From Amycolatopsis acidicola (GTDB lineage: Bacteria; Actinomycetota; Actinomycetes; Mycobacteriales; Pseudonocardiaceae), in NCBI RefSeq assembly GCF_007713735.2, contig NZ_VMNW02000030.1, forward strand, positions 1 through 64,000: a DNA stretch of 64,000 nt. Reading direction: 5' to 3'. The translations under genes and the position numbers were made by a program. The notes beneath the pieces were generated by a model. That model saw only the letters and a program-made list of their open reading frames with translations. It searched no databases and was not told where the DNA came from. This document shows, piece after piece, positions 7,993 through 15,620 of this stretch (the stretch's first letter is position 1; every line of letters begins with the position of its first letter).

Positions 7993-7996
7993 GGCC
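7961..7996 (-). terminator. Rho-independent terminator of tRNA-Val(CAC)
   Basis: Nine-base perfect stem GGCCCTACG (7966-7974) with CGTAGGGCC (7988-7996), 13-base loop, followed on the minus strand by GTTTTTAT. It lies 8 bases past the tRNA 3' end, so it ends the minus-strand tRNA transcript. The integrase relic reads through it, consistent with insertion at this locus. Confidence 0.8.
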
Positions 7997-8003
7997 ATCG
8001 GGG

Positions 8004-8075
8004 TGGGCGATACTGGGATCGAACCAGTGACCTCTTCGGTGTGAACGAAGCGCTCTCCCGCTGAGCTAATCGCCC
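8004..8075 (-). tRNA. tRNA-Val (anticodon CAC)
   Basis: Complete cloverleaf on the minus strand: acceptor GGGCGAT/ATCGCCC, D arm TAGCTCAGCGGGAGAGC, anticodon stem CTTCG/CGAAG with loop TTCACAC (anticodon CAC, reads GUG), T arm with GGTTCGATCC. CCA is not encoded. It faces a relic integrase and was probably its attachment site. Confidence 0.95.
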
Positions 8076-8454
8076 CCGTGCGGTGTGAGGAGAACTCTAG
8101 CGGACGCGTTTTCGGCTCTGACAAACGGGTGGTCTTTGGGGCGCACGGTGCGCGTTCGAACAGGCACGGAGCGAACAACCGGGAGGTGACCGGTGTCCTT
8201 CGCGCCCGCGGGCGAGGCAACTCACCTGCGACATCGCCGACGGGGCGCTGTCGTTTGGCGACCAAACCGGCCAGTATGTACGAGGTGGACGATCACGGGG
8301 TCGGACATCGAGGCCGCTGCGGCCGGGGTGATGATGGTCCGGGAGAGCTCAAACGGGTGATTCCGGGCCGGACGGTGAGCGAATGGGCCCACTCGCGCGT
8401 CACACCAGCAGAACCCGGCCGAGCGGGCCGTGGAGGGAGACGAAAGGTAAGACG
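8076..8454. other. Intergenic region upstream of ssgB-like gene
   Basis: About 380 bases with no credible gene. It must hold the promoters for the minus-strand tRNA-Val and the plus-strand ssgB-like gene. I see a GAAAGG ribosome site at 8442-8447 but no convincing repeat or structured RNA. Confidence 0.4.
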
Positions 8455-8880
8455 ATGCGTAACGATCACGTGACGCTCCGCTCGACGGCGGTGTTCGACC
8501 TGCTGGCGCCCCGCACTCCGGCGGTGCCGGTGAAGGTGGAGCTCCGCTACGACACGCGCGACCCCTACGCGGTCGTCGCGGCTTTCCGCACGGGGCGGGC
8601 CGGCTGGGTCGAGTGGGTCTACGCCCGCGACCTCCTCGCCGACGGGCTCCTCGCGGAGGCGGGCGACGGCGACGTCCGGATCCGCCCCTCGGTCGAGGAC
8701 CCCGAGTCCGTGCTGATCGAGCTGAACTCACCCTCGGGCCACGCCATGTTCGAGGCCTCGGCCCAGGAACTGGCCGACTTCCTCGACCGCACCTACGACG
8801 TCGTGCTGCCCGGCAACGAGCACCTGTGGGTCGACGTGGACGACGCGCTGACCCATCTCATCCCCCATGATCTGGGCTGA
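8455..8880 (+). CDS. ssgB: SsgB-like sporulation/cell division regulator (SsgA family)
   Basis: 141 residues of the SsgA-like protein family unique to morphologically complex actinomycetes: VELRYDTRDPYAVVAAFRTG, WVEWVYARDLLADGL, DVRIRP and LIELNSPSGHAMFEASAQEL. In Streptomyces, SsgB recruits FtsZ to sporulation septa. Length (SsgB about 137) and the SPSGHA segment favour SsgB over the longer SsgA. ATG 8455 follows GAAAGG with correct spacing; the longer in-frame start at 8383 lacks a site. It stands alone between tRNA genes, a common location for conserved core genes. The symbol is by family resemblance. Confidence 0.85.
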   Translation: MRNDHVTLRSTAVFDLLAPRTPAVPVKVELRYDTRDPYAVVAAFRTGRAGWVEWVYARDLLADGLLAEAGDGDVRIRPSVEDPESVLIELNSPSGHAMFEASAQELADFLDRTYDVVLPGNEHLWVDVDDALTHLIPHDLG

Positions 8881-8991
8881 TGACGCGCCGCGACCGGAAA
8901 CGGCACCCCCCTGTGACCGCGCCTTCCGCGGTCCGATATGGTTTTGCCACACCACGACGACGGGGCGAACACCACGGAGTCGGAAGGTAAC

Positions 8992-9064
8992 GCGGACGTA
9001 GCGCAGCTGGTAGCGCATCACCTTGCCAAGGTGAGGGTCGCGGGTTCGAATCCCGTCGTCCGCT
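8992..9064 (+). tRNA. tRNA-Gly (anticodon GCC)
   Basis: Acceptor GCGGACG/CGTCCGC, D arm TAGCGCAGCTGGTAGCGCA, anticodon stem CACCT/AGGTG with loop TGCCA containing GCC, T arm GTTCGAATCC. First of three tandem tRNA genes. Confidence 0.95.
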
Positions 9065-9092
9065 CGGGGAGGCCTTCTCGGGCCTGTCACGC

Positions 9093-9163
9093 GGTGGAGT
9101 GGCCGAGAGGCGAGGCAACGGCCTGCAAAGCCGTGTACACGGGTTCGAATCCCGTCTCCACCT
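9093..9163 (+). tRNA. tRNA-Cys (anticodon GCA)
   Basis: Acceptor GGTGGAG/CTCCACC, anticodon loop CTGCAAA with GCA, T arm GTTCGAATCC. It lies 28 bases after tRNA-Gly and one base before tRNA-Val, clearly a co-transcribed array. Confidence 0.95.
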
Positions 9164-9164
9164 C

Positions 9165-9239
9165 GCGCGATTAGCTCAGCGGGAGAGCGCTACCTTGACA
9201 CGGTAGAGGTCACTGGTTCAATCCCAGTATCGCGCACCA
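9165..9239 (+). tRNA. tRNA-Val (anticodon GAC), CCA encoded
   Basis: Acceptor GCGCGAT/ATCGCGC, D arm TAGCTCAGCGGGAGAGC identical to the other tRNA-Val, anticodon stem CTACC/GGTAG with loop TTGACAC (GAC). ACCA at 9236-9239 supplies the discriminator and an encoded CCA, unlike its three neighbours. It shares the D arm with the minus-strand tRNA-Val at 8004-8075. Confidence 0.95.
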
Positions 9240-9246
9240 CACAGCA

Positions 9247-9285
9247 CGAAAGAAGGCCAGCGGCCCCGCCACTGGCCTTCTTTCG
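9247..9285. terminator. Bidirectional terminator hairpin
   Basis: Fourteen-base perfect stem CGAAAGAAGGCCAG / CTGGCCTTCTTTCG with an 11-base loop and T-run on the 3' side (and A-run on the 5' side). It lies between the plus-strand tRNA array and the minus-strand acyl-CoA dehydrogenase, so it can end both transcripts. Confidence 0.85.
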
Positions 9286-9293
9286 TTCCCGCG

Positions 9294-10445
9294 TCAGCGC
9301 AGCAGATGCCGCGCCATCACGACGCGCTGGATCTGGTTCGTGCCCTCGTAGATCTGGGTGATCTTGGCGTCGCGCATCATGCGCTCCAGCGGAAAGTCAC
9401 GGGTGTAGCCGTACCCGCCGAGCAACTGCACCGCGTCGGTGGTGACGCGCATGGCCGTGTCGGACGCCTGGCACTTCGCGGCCGCGCCGAAGAACGACAG
9501 GTCCTCGTCATGGCGCTCGGACTTCGCGGCCGCCACGTAGACCAGCTGACGCGCCGATTCCACGGCCATCGCCATGTCGGCAAGCATGAACTGGATGCCC
9601 TGGAAATCGGCGATGTGCTTGCCGAACTGCTTGCGCTCCTTGACATACGCGAGCGCGTGGTCGAGGGCGCCCTGCGCGATCCCGACGGCCTGCGCGGCGA
9701 TCGTGACCCGCGTGTGATCCAGCGTCCGCAGCGCGATCTTGAGCCCCTCCCCCGGCTTCCCGACCATCCGGTCACCGGGGATGCGCGTGTTGTCGAACAG
9801 CAGCTCCCGCGTCGGCGAGCCCTTGATGCCGAGCTTCTTCTCCTTGGCACCGAAGGAAAAACCCTCGTCCGACTTCTCCACCACGAACGCGCTCACGTTC
9901 TTCCCGCGCGGCCCGTCCGGGTCGGTCACGGCGAGAACGGTGTAGTACTCCGAAAACCCGGCGTTGCTGATCCACGACTTCTGCCCGTTGAGCACCCACC
10001 CGTCGCCGTCCGCGGTGGCGCGGCACCGCATCGACGCCGTGTCGGAACCGGCATCGCGTTCGGAGAGGGCGTAGGAGAAGCCGGCCTCGCCGGAAGCCAG
10101 CGGCGGCAGGTACTTCCGCTTCACCTCGTCGTTCGCGGCGAGGAGCAGGGGCAGGCTGCCGAGCTTGTTCACCGCCGGGATCAGCGACGAGGACGCGCAC
10201 ACCCGGGCGACCTCCTCGATGATGATGCACGTGGCCAGCGCGTCGGCACCGGCACCGCCGTAGGACTCCGGCACGTGCGGGGCGTGGAAATCCGAGGCGA
10301 CGAGCGCGTCGTAGGCGGCCTTCGGGAACTCCTCCCGCTCGTCCACCTCGGCCGCGTACGGGGCGATCCGCTCGTCGGCCAGGGTGCGAGCGGCCTCCCG
10401 GATCGCTTCGTGGTCCTCGGAGATGCTGAACAGGTCGAATGCCAT
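9294..10445 (-). CDS. Acyl-CoA dehydrogenase (short/branched-chain type)
   Basis: 383 residues; FAD flavoprotein catalysing alpha,beta-dehydrogenation of acyl-CoA in fatty or branched-chain acid degradation. Visible family landmarks: SYALSERDAGSDTASM (FAD/substrate loop), GQKSWISNAGFSEYY, ERKQFGKHIADFQ, QLLGGYGYTRDFPLERMMRD and the catalytic Glu (E367) in IYEGTNQIQ. The start MAFDLFSISE fits the family, so the longer in-frame start at 10772 is rejected. It lies 14 bases downstream of a 3-hydroxyacyl-CoA dehydrogenase gene, together covering two beta-oxidation steps. Confidence 0.9.
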   Translation of the reverse strand: MAFDLFSISEDHEAIREAARTLADERIAPYAAEVDEREEFPKAAYDALVASDFHAPHVPESYGGAGADALATCIIIEEVARVCASSSLIPAVNKLGSLPLLLAANDEVKRKYLPPLASGEAGFSYALSERDAGSDTASMRCRATADGDGWVLNGQKSWISNAGFSEYYTVLAVTDPDGPRGKNVSAFVVEKSDEGFSFGAKEKKLGIKGSPTRELLFDNTRIPGDRMVGKPGEGLKIALRTLDHTRVTIAAQAVGIAQGALDHALAYVKERKQFGKHIADFQGIQFMLADMAMAVESARQLVYVAAAKSERHDEDLSFFGAAAKCQASDTAMRVTTDAVQLLGGYGYTRDFPLERMMRDAKITQIYEGTNQIQRVVMARHLLR

Positions 10446-10459
10446 GGGAGAAAGCCCTT

Positions 10460-11314
10460 TCAGGAGTAGGTGTAGAAACCGCGGCCGCTCTTGCGGCCCA
10501 GCAGGCCGGCGTCGACCATCCGCGCCAGCAGCGGCGGCGGCGCGTACAGCGGCTCCTTGAACTCCTCGTACAGCGACTCGGCGACGGCTTTCGTGGTGTC
10601 CAGCCCGATCAGGTCGGCCAGCGCGAGCGGCCCCTGAGGATGGGCCGCGCCGCGCACGAGCCCCTCGTCGATGTCCTCCCGGCTGGCGAAGCCCGACTCC
10701 AGCATCCGCACCGCCGCGAGGATGAACGGGATCAGCAGCGCGTTGACCACGAACCCGGCGCGGTCCTGGCACAGGATCGCGTGCTTGCCGAGTACGTCCT
10801 GCGCGAACGAGCGCGCCCGCTCGACCGTCGCGTCCGCGGTCAGCAGGCTCGGTACCAGCTCGACCAGCGGCAGCACCGGGACCGGGTTGAAGAAGTGGAT
10901 GCCCAGCACCTGCGCCGGCCTGCCGGTCGCGGTGCCCAGTTTCATGATCGGGATCGACGAGGTGTTCGAGGCGAGGATCGCGTCCGGCGCGGTCACGATC
11001 TTGTCCAGCTGCGCGAACAGCTCCGCCTTGACCTGCTCGTTCTCCACGATCGCCTCGACCACCAGCGTGCGGTCGGCCAGCTCGTCCAGGCTTTCGGTCA
11101 GCCGGATCCGCGCGAGCACGTCCGCCGCCGAGTCGATCTTGCCCTTCTTCTCCGCCCGCGCCAGCGACGCCTCGAGCCGCTTACGGCCGGCTCCGAGTGC
11201 CGCCTCGCCCGCCTCGACCACGATCACGTCCAGCCCGGCCCGCGCGCACACCTCCGCGATCCCGGCGCCCATCTGACCGCATCCGACAACCCCGACTCGT
11301 TCCACGACCAGCAC
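10460..11314 (-). CDS. 3-hydroxybutyryl-CoA dehydrogenase
   Basis: 284 residues, NAD(P)-dependent oxidation of 3-hydroxyacyl-CoA (FadB2/Hbd type). Rossmann motif GVVGCGQMGAGIAEV at the N-terminus, ASNTSSIPI, the catalytic-site HFFNPVPVLPLVE and the C-terminal dimer domain DRAGFVVNALLIPF and GLLGRKSGRGFYTYS. Full family length. It forms a two-gene operon with the acyl-CoA dehydrogenase and is divergent from a TetR gene 120 bases away, which probably represses both. Confidence 0.92.
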   Translation of the reverse strand: MLVVERVGVVGCGQMGAGIAEVCARAGLDVIVVEAGEAALGAGRKRLEASLARAEKKGKIDSAADVLARIRLTESLDELADRTLVVEAIVENEQVKAELFAQLDKIVTAPDAILASNTSSIPIMKLGTATGRPAQVLGIHFFNPVPVLPLVELVPSLLTADATVERARSFAQDVLGKHAILCQDRAGFVVNALLIPFILAAVRMLESGFASREDIDEGLVRGAAHPQGPLALADLIGLDTTKAVAESLYEEFKEPLYAPPPLLARMVDAGLLGRKSGRGFYTYS

Positions 11315-11331
11315 CCTTCCTTGGAACTCGA

Positions 11332-11357
11332 TACCATTTTTACGGTACTCAGTACCG
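11332..11357. promoter_or_regulatory. Probable TetR operator
   Basis: Perfect palindrome CGGTACTCAGTACCG (11343-11357) preceded by an overlapping inverted pair TACC..GGTA (11332-11347). It sits between the divergent beta-oxidation operon and the TetR gene, close to the hbd-like start, the usual place for a local autoregulated operator. Confidence 0.6.
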
Positions 11358-11433
11358 GCGAGTAGCTGAAGGGACGAGCACGCGGTATGAGCGGTGCCAC
11401 ACCTTTAGGCTGAGCGCGCGCGGAAGGAGACCG

Positions 11434-12105
11434 ATGCCAGCGAAACCGGCCAAGGACAGGCTGATCGACGCCGCGTTCGCGCTGTTCGAGGAACGCGGTT
11501 ACGACGCCACGACCGTCGACGACATCACCGAACGCGCGGGCGTCGGGCGCACCACGTTCTTCCGGACCTTCCGCTCCAAGGACGACGTGATCTTCCCCGA
11601 CCACGACGTGCTGCTCCGCGCCATCGACACCCGGCTGCAGGGCTCGACGCAGCAGACCGCGCTCGTCGCCGTCACCGAAGCCGCCCGGCTCGTCCTCCGG
11701 CACTACCTCGCGGAAGGCGACCAGGCCCGTGCCCGCTACCGGCTGACCCGCAGCGTGCCCGCCCTGCGCGACCGCGAGATCGCCGGAACCCAGCAGTACC
11801 AACGACTCTTCCGCGAGTTCCTGCACAACTGGCTCGGCGGCGGCCAGGACACCGCGCTGCGCGCCGAGCTCATGGCGGCGGCCGTCGTCACCGCGCACAA
11901 CCACGTCCTGCGGCGCTGGCTCCGCGGCCTTACGCGGAAACCGGAGGACGAGTTCGACGCCGCCATGGCAGGCGTCCTCGACCTGTTCACCGCGGCCCCG
12001 GAAACCGGCGAGAGCAGCATTGTGGTCTTCCAGACCGGGAAGGACCTCGGCGCCGTCCTGCCGGACCTTCGCCGGCTGCTCGGGTCCACAGAGGACAGAG
12101 GCTGA
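11434..12105 (+). CDS. TetR family transcriptional regulator
   Basis: 223 residues. N-terminal TetR helix-turn-helix is textbook: RLIDAAFALFEERGYDATTV, DDITERAGVGRTTFFRTFRS, KDDVIFPDHD. The C-terminal ligand domain is diverged, as usual, and ends in a Leu-rich helix. The FFRTF(R)SK(D)DV variant is common among regulators of fatty-acid and acyl-CoA genes. ATG 11434 has GGAAGGAG in front. It is divergent from the acyl-CoA operon with a palindrome between, so I infer acyl-CoA-responsive repression. Confidence 0.85.
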   Translation: MPAKPAKDRLIDAAFALFEERGYDATTVDDITERAGVGRTTFFRTFRSKDDVIFPDHDVLLRAIDTRLQGSTQQTALVAVTEAARLVLRHYLAEGDQARARYRLTRSVPALRDREIAGTQQYQRLFREFLHNWLGGGQDTALRAELMAAAVVTAHNHVLRRWLRGLTRKPEDEFDAAMAGVLDLFTAAPETGESSIVVFQTGKDLGAVLPDLRRLLGSTEDRG

Positions 12106-12143
12106 GCGCTCGAGAAGGTCCACACTGTACCGGGAGAAGCTTC

Positions 12144-13655
12144 GTGAGCCGTGATCGCAGGATCGACACCCACCCCGCGCCCGGTGGGCTGCCCGACGCG
12201 GGCCTCCTCGGTGAGCGGCCGCGGGTGGCCGTGATCGGCGGCGGTATCGCCGGGCTGACCGCCGCGACGGGGCTGGCCGAGCGCGGAGTCGAAGTGACGG
12301 TGTTCGAGCGGGAGAGCTATCTCGGCGGCCGCGCCGGTGGCTGGGCCGAGCGGCTGCCCGATGGCACGGCCGTCACGATGAGCCGCGGTTTCCACGCCTT
12401 CTTCCGCCAGTACTACAACCTCCGCGCGCTGCTGGCCCGCACCGACCCGGGCCTCGACAGGCTCACCGCGTTGCACGACTACCCGCTGATCGACGCGCAT
12501 GGCCGCGTCGACACCTTCGCCGATCTGCCGAAGACGCCGTTGGTCAACGCGCTGGCTTTCGCCTTGCGCAGCCCCACTTTCACCCTCGGCGGCCTGCTGC
12601 GGATCAAGGGCCCGCGCGCGCTGCCGCTCGCCACGGTCAGCGTACCGAGGATCTACCGGCAGCTCGACGACGTCGACGCGTCCTCGTTCCTGACGGACAT
12701 CAATTTCCCGCCCGCGGCAAGGCATCTGGCGTTCGAGGTGTTCTCGCGCAGCTTCTTCGCCGACCCACGCGAACTCTCGGCGGCCGAACTGGCGACCATG
12801 TTCCACCTGTATTTCCTGGGTTCGGCCGAGGGCCTGGTCTTCGACGTCCCGACCGAGCCGTTTCCGCAGGCGCTGTGGGATCCCCTGGCCGACTACCTCG
12901 CCGCGCGGCGCGTGGACATCCGCACGAACACGCCGGTCGACGCGGTCACGCCGCACGCAGGCCGGTTCCGCGTCGAGCCCGGCGAGGAGTCCTTCGACGC
13001 CGTCGTACTGGCCTGCGAGATTCCCGGGTTGCGGAAAGTCGTTGCGGCGTCACAGAAACTGGGCACGGCGGCCTGGCGCGAGAACATCGCGGGCCTGCGC
13101 GCGGCGCCGCCACTCGTGGTGCGAAGGCTGTGGCTCGACAGGCCCGTCGACGCGACGCGGGCGCCGTTCCTCGGCACCGGCGGGTTGCCGCCGCTGGACA
13201 ACATCAGCGTCCTGGACCGCTACGAGGGCGAAGCGCGCCGGTGGGCCCGCCGCACGAACGGCTCGGTGGTCGAACTGCACGCCTATGCGTCCACGGAGGA
13301 CACTGAGCGCGTCACGAAACAGCTCGACCGGCAGCTGCACGAGATCTACCCGGAGACGGCCGTGGCGCGGACGATCGGCGAGATCACGTTGGTACGCCAG
13401 GATTGCCCGCTGTTCTCCGTCGGCGGGTTCGCGCGCCGCCCGACGATCACCACGCCCGATCCCGGTGTGGTGCTGGCGGGCGACGGCGTGCGTGTCGACC
13501 TGCCCGTCGCGCTCATGGAACGCGCGGCGACGACCGGCTGGACGGCGGCGAACGCGCTGCTGGGCCGGTGGGGCCTCGCCGGCCATCCGCTGCGCTCGGT
13601 GCCGAACCGGGGGCGGCTTCCGTGGCTGGACCGGTTGGTGAGGGCGGAACAGTGA
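12144..13655 (+). CDS. CrtU-like carotenoid desaturase/methyltransferase flavoprotein
   Basis: 503 residues, FAD-dependent amine-oxidase/phytoene-desaturase superfamily. Dinucleotide site VAVIGGGIAGLTAATGLAER near residue 28, the CrtU-like segment TMSRGFHAFFRQYYNLRALL, and a C-terminal FAD box DPGVVLAGDGVRVDLP. The pattern is closest to actinobacterial isorenieratene synthases (CrtU), which desaturate and methyl-migrate carotenoid beta rings to aromatic phi rings in the membrane. No other crt genes are in the window, so the substrate is unsure. The start is GTG, 38 bases after the TetR gene and probably a separate transcript. Confidence 0.7.
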   Translation: MSRDRRIDTHPAPGGLPDAGLLGERPRVAVIGGGIAGLTAATGLAERGVEVTVFERESYLGGRAGGWAERLPDGTAVTMSRGFHAFFRQYYNLRALLARTDPGLDRLTALHDYPLIDAHGRVDTFADLPKTPLVNALAFALRSPTFTLGGLLRIKGPRALPLATVSVPRIYRQLDDVDASSFLTDINFPPAARHLAFEVFSRSFFADPRELSAAELATMFHLYFLGSAEGLVFDVPTEPFPQALWDPLADYLAARRVDIRTNTPVDAVTPHAGRFRVEPGEESFDAVVLACEIPGLRKVVAASQKLGTAAWRENIAGLRAAPPLVVRRLWLDRPVDATRAPFLGTGGLPPLDNISVLDRYEGEARRWARRTNGSVVELHAYASTEDTERVTKQLDRQLHEIYPETAVARTIGEITLVRQDCPLFSVGGFARRPTITTPDPGVVLAGDGVRVDLPVALMERAATTGWTAANALLGRWGLAGHPLRSVPNRGRLPWLDRLVRAEQ

Positions 13656-13791
13656 ACGTCCCTGACCGGATCGTGACTCCCTGCCCACTCGCAGGTCAAG
13701 ATCGTTTTTCACCGTCACGTCACACGACCGGGTGGCGACCCACTACCCTCGGTGTCTCAACTCGGCGAACTGGGAGGAGAACAAGGCTTTC

Positions 13792-14559
13792 ATGCGTAAA
13801 GTCACGTTGGCCGGAATGGTCACGGCCGTGATCGCCGGCGCCGCGGGCGCCGCCACGATGCTCTCGACCGGCAGCGGCCCGGCGAGCGCCGTGGCGGACG
13901 GAGCGGACGCGGGCCCCGCGCAGTTCCCTTACGCGGTCAAGATCACGGCGACGGACATCCCGAAACCCGATGGCTCGACCTACGACAGCGCTTGCTCGGC
14001 GAGCCTGATCAGTCCGGAGTGGATCGTCACCGCGGGGCACTGTTTCCACGACGTGGACAAGAACCCGGTCAGCGGCCCGCCTCAGTACAAGACCACGGCG
14101 ACGATCGGGGCGTCCGATCTGAGCAGCCCCAAGGCCGTCACGGTCGACGTCGTCGACGTCCGCCAGTCCTCGGTGAACGACATCGCGCTGGCGAAGCTCT
14201 CCAAGCCGGTCACCGGGGTGAAGACGCTGCAGCTCGCGACGAAGCCGCCGAAGAAGGGCGACCAGCTGACGCTCGCGGGCTGGGGCGCGACGAACGAGAC
14301 CCACCCCGTGCCGTCCACGCAGCTGCGCTACGGGAAGGTCGACGTCAGCAGCACCACCGACACCACGGTGCTGGTGCACGGCAGCTGGCCGCACCCGGAC
14401 ATGAGCGCCTGCACCTATGACTCGGGCGCGCCGTACTTCTCCGGGAACACGCTGGTGTCGGTGGAAAGCACCGGGCCAGGCTGCCCGCACACCGGCGACG
14501 AGACCACGTCCCGCGTCGACATCCAGACCGACTGGATCAAGCAGGAGATCGGCGGCTGA
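13792..14559 (+). CDS. Secreted trypsin-like serine protease
   Basis: 255 residues. Signal peptide of about 33 residues with basic start (MRKV), hydrophobic core and an ASA cleavage site, then a short propeptide-like GADAGPAQFPY. S1 protease triad is complete: His83 in VTAGHC, Asp130 in NDIAL, Ser211 in TYDSGAPYF. The Ser box lacks the second Gly of the usual GDSGGP. Cysteines at about 68, 84, 207 and 226 could form two disulfides. It is presumably exported and processed. It stands alone with a GGAGGAGAA ribosome site and a terminator-like hairpin behind. Confidence 0.88.
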   Translation: MRKVTLAGMVTAVIAGAAGAATMLSTGSGPASAVADGADAGPAQFPYAVKITATDIPKPDGSTYDSACSASLISPEWIVTAGHCFHDVDKNPVSGPPQYKTTATIGASDLSSPKAVTVDVVDVRQSSVNDIALAKLSKPVTGVKTLQLATKPPKKGDQLTLAGWGATNETHPVPSTQLRYGKVDVSSTTDTTVLVHGSWPHPDMSACTYDSGAPYFSGNTLVSVESTGPGCPHTGDETTSRVDIQTDWIKQEIGG

Positions 14560-14566
14560 CCTGAGG

Positions 14567-14601
14567 CCCGGGCCCCGGGGCGCGGCTCTCCGGGGCCCGG
14601 G
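14567..14601. terminator. GC-rich hairpin after protease gene
   Basis: Twelve-base stem CCCGGGCCCCGG (14567-14578) with CCGGGGCCCGGG (14590-14601), 11-base loop, 7 bases past the protease stop. There is no T-run; in high-GC actinomycetes such hairpins still commonly terminate. Confidence 0.6.
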
Positions 14602-14835
14602 TCAGGCCACAGTGGACAGTGGCGCGCCCCAGGTCCGGGACGTGGCCGGACGCGGGGATCGACGCCTACCCGGGTGACAGTGTGATCCTGTGAGCAGGAG
14701 GGGCCCTTCCGGAGCGCCCTGGGGGCGGATCGTGCGACAATAGTGGACCTCAGTACTGACCGGAGCCAACCACGAAGGCGACGTTTTGAGTCCTACGAGC
14801 CGCATCCGGGTCGGGCGCCCGACCCGCCACGAGTC

Positions 14836-14854
14836 GATGTTGTCCGACAACATC
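14836..14854. promoter_or_regulatory. GntR/FCD-type operator
   Basis: Perfect 9-1-9 palindrome GATGTTGTCCGACAACATC, 17 bases before the GntR start codon. It contains the FCD-family consensus TTGTCNGACAA, so autoregulation by the following GntR protein is likely. Confidence 0.75.
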
Positions 14855-14871
14855 GCGGGAGGGATCCCGTC

Positions 14872-15558
14872 ATGGCCGTAGCCACGGGCAGCGAGACGGG
14901 CCCGGACTCCGGGGCGAACCGGACGTCGCAGGCGTACTACGACCTGCGCGGGCTGATCCTTTCCGGGCACTACGCCCCGGATTCACGCCTCACCGAGTCG
15001 GAGCTCACCACGCGCCTGCAGGTCTCGCGCGGGACGGTGCGCTCGGTGCTGGCGCGCCTGGCGCAGGAAGGCTACGTCACCGCGGAGGCCAACCGCAGCG
15101 CCCGCACGCGCTCGTTCTGCGAGGACGAGGCGATCGAGATCCTGGAGACCCGCGAGGTGCTCGAAGCGGCACTGGCGGCGCGGGCCGCGGAATGCGCCAC
15201 GGACGAGGACATCGCCGCGCTGGAGGCCACGTGCAAACGCCTGTGGTCCCAGCGGAAATCGGTCACGCCCGAGGAGTACTCGCGGCTCAACCGCGAGTTC
15301 CACGAGCAGGTGCGGGCGGCCGCGCGGCAGGCCACGCTCACCCGGTTCGTCGACAGCCTGCTCTACCCGCTCGTCCTGCGGCAGTACCGCGACATGCAGC
15401 GCAGCCGCCCGCGGGCCGTCGTGATCGAGGAGCACAAGGCGATCCTCTCCGCGATCGTCACGCACAACCCGGAGGCCGCGGCCTCGACGATGCGGCACCA
15501 CCTGTCCGCCGTCCGGCGCGCGCTCCAGTTGAAGTTCACCACGCCCAGCGACGGCTAG
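14872..15558 (+). CDS. GntR family regulator (FCD subfamily)
   Basis: 228 residues. The winged helix spans about 20-85 (AYYDLRGLILSGHYAPDSRL, TESELTTRLQVSRGTVRSVL, LAQEGYVTAEANRSA), followed by an all-helical FCD domain with the metal/ligand residues of EEYSRLNREFHEQVRAAAR and EEHKAILSAI. ATG 14872 follows GGGAGGGATC; the upstream 43-residue extension crosses the operator and is rejected. It runs tail-to-tail towards the ABC transporter operon and is the obvious candidate regulator for it, in addition to itself. Confidence 0.85.
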   Translation: MAVATGSETGPDSGANRTSQAYYDLRGLILSGHYAPDSRLTESELTTRLQVSRGTVRSVLARLAQEGYVTAEANRSARTRSFCEDEAIEILETREVLEAALAARAAECATDEDIAALEATCKRLWSQRKSVTPEEYSRLNREFHEQVRAAARQATLTRFVDSLLYPLVLRQYRDMQRSRPRAVVIEEHKAILSAIVTHNPEAAASTMRHHLSAVRRALQLKFTTPSDG

Positions 15559-15620
15559 AACCACGACGTGGTGGCCGCCCCGGGACGGAACGGCCACCAC
15601 GCGACAGCGTCTGAGCACAC

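Noticed and set aside
7940..8080. Attachment-site direct repeat of the tRNA-Val 3' end
   Set aside because: I searched by eye for the T-arm/acceptor sequence within the relic region and found no second copy.
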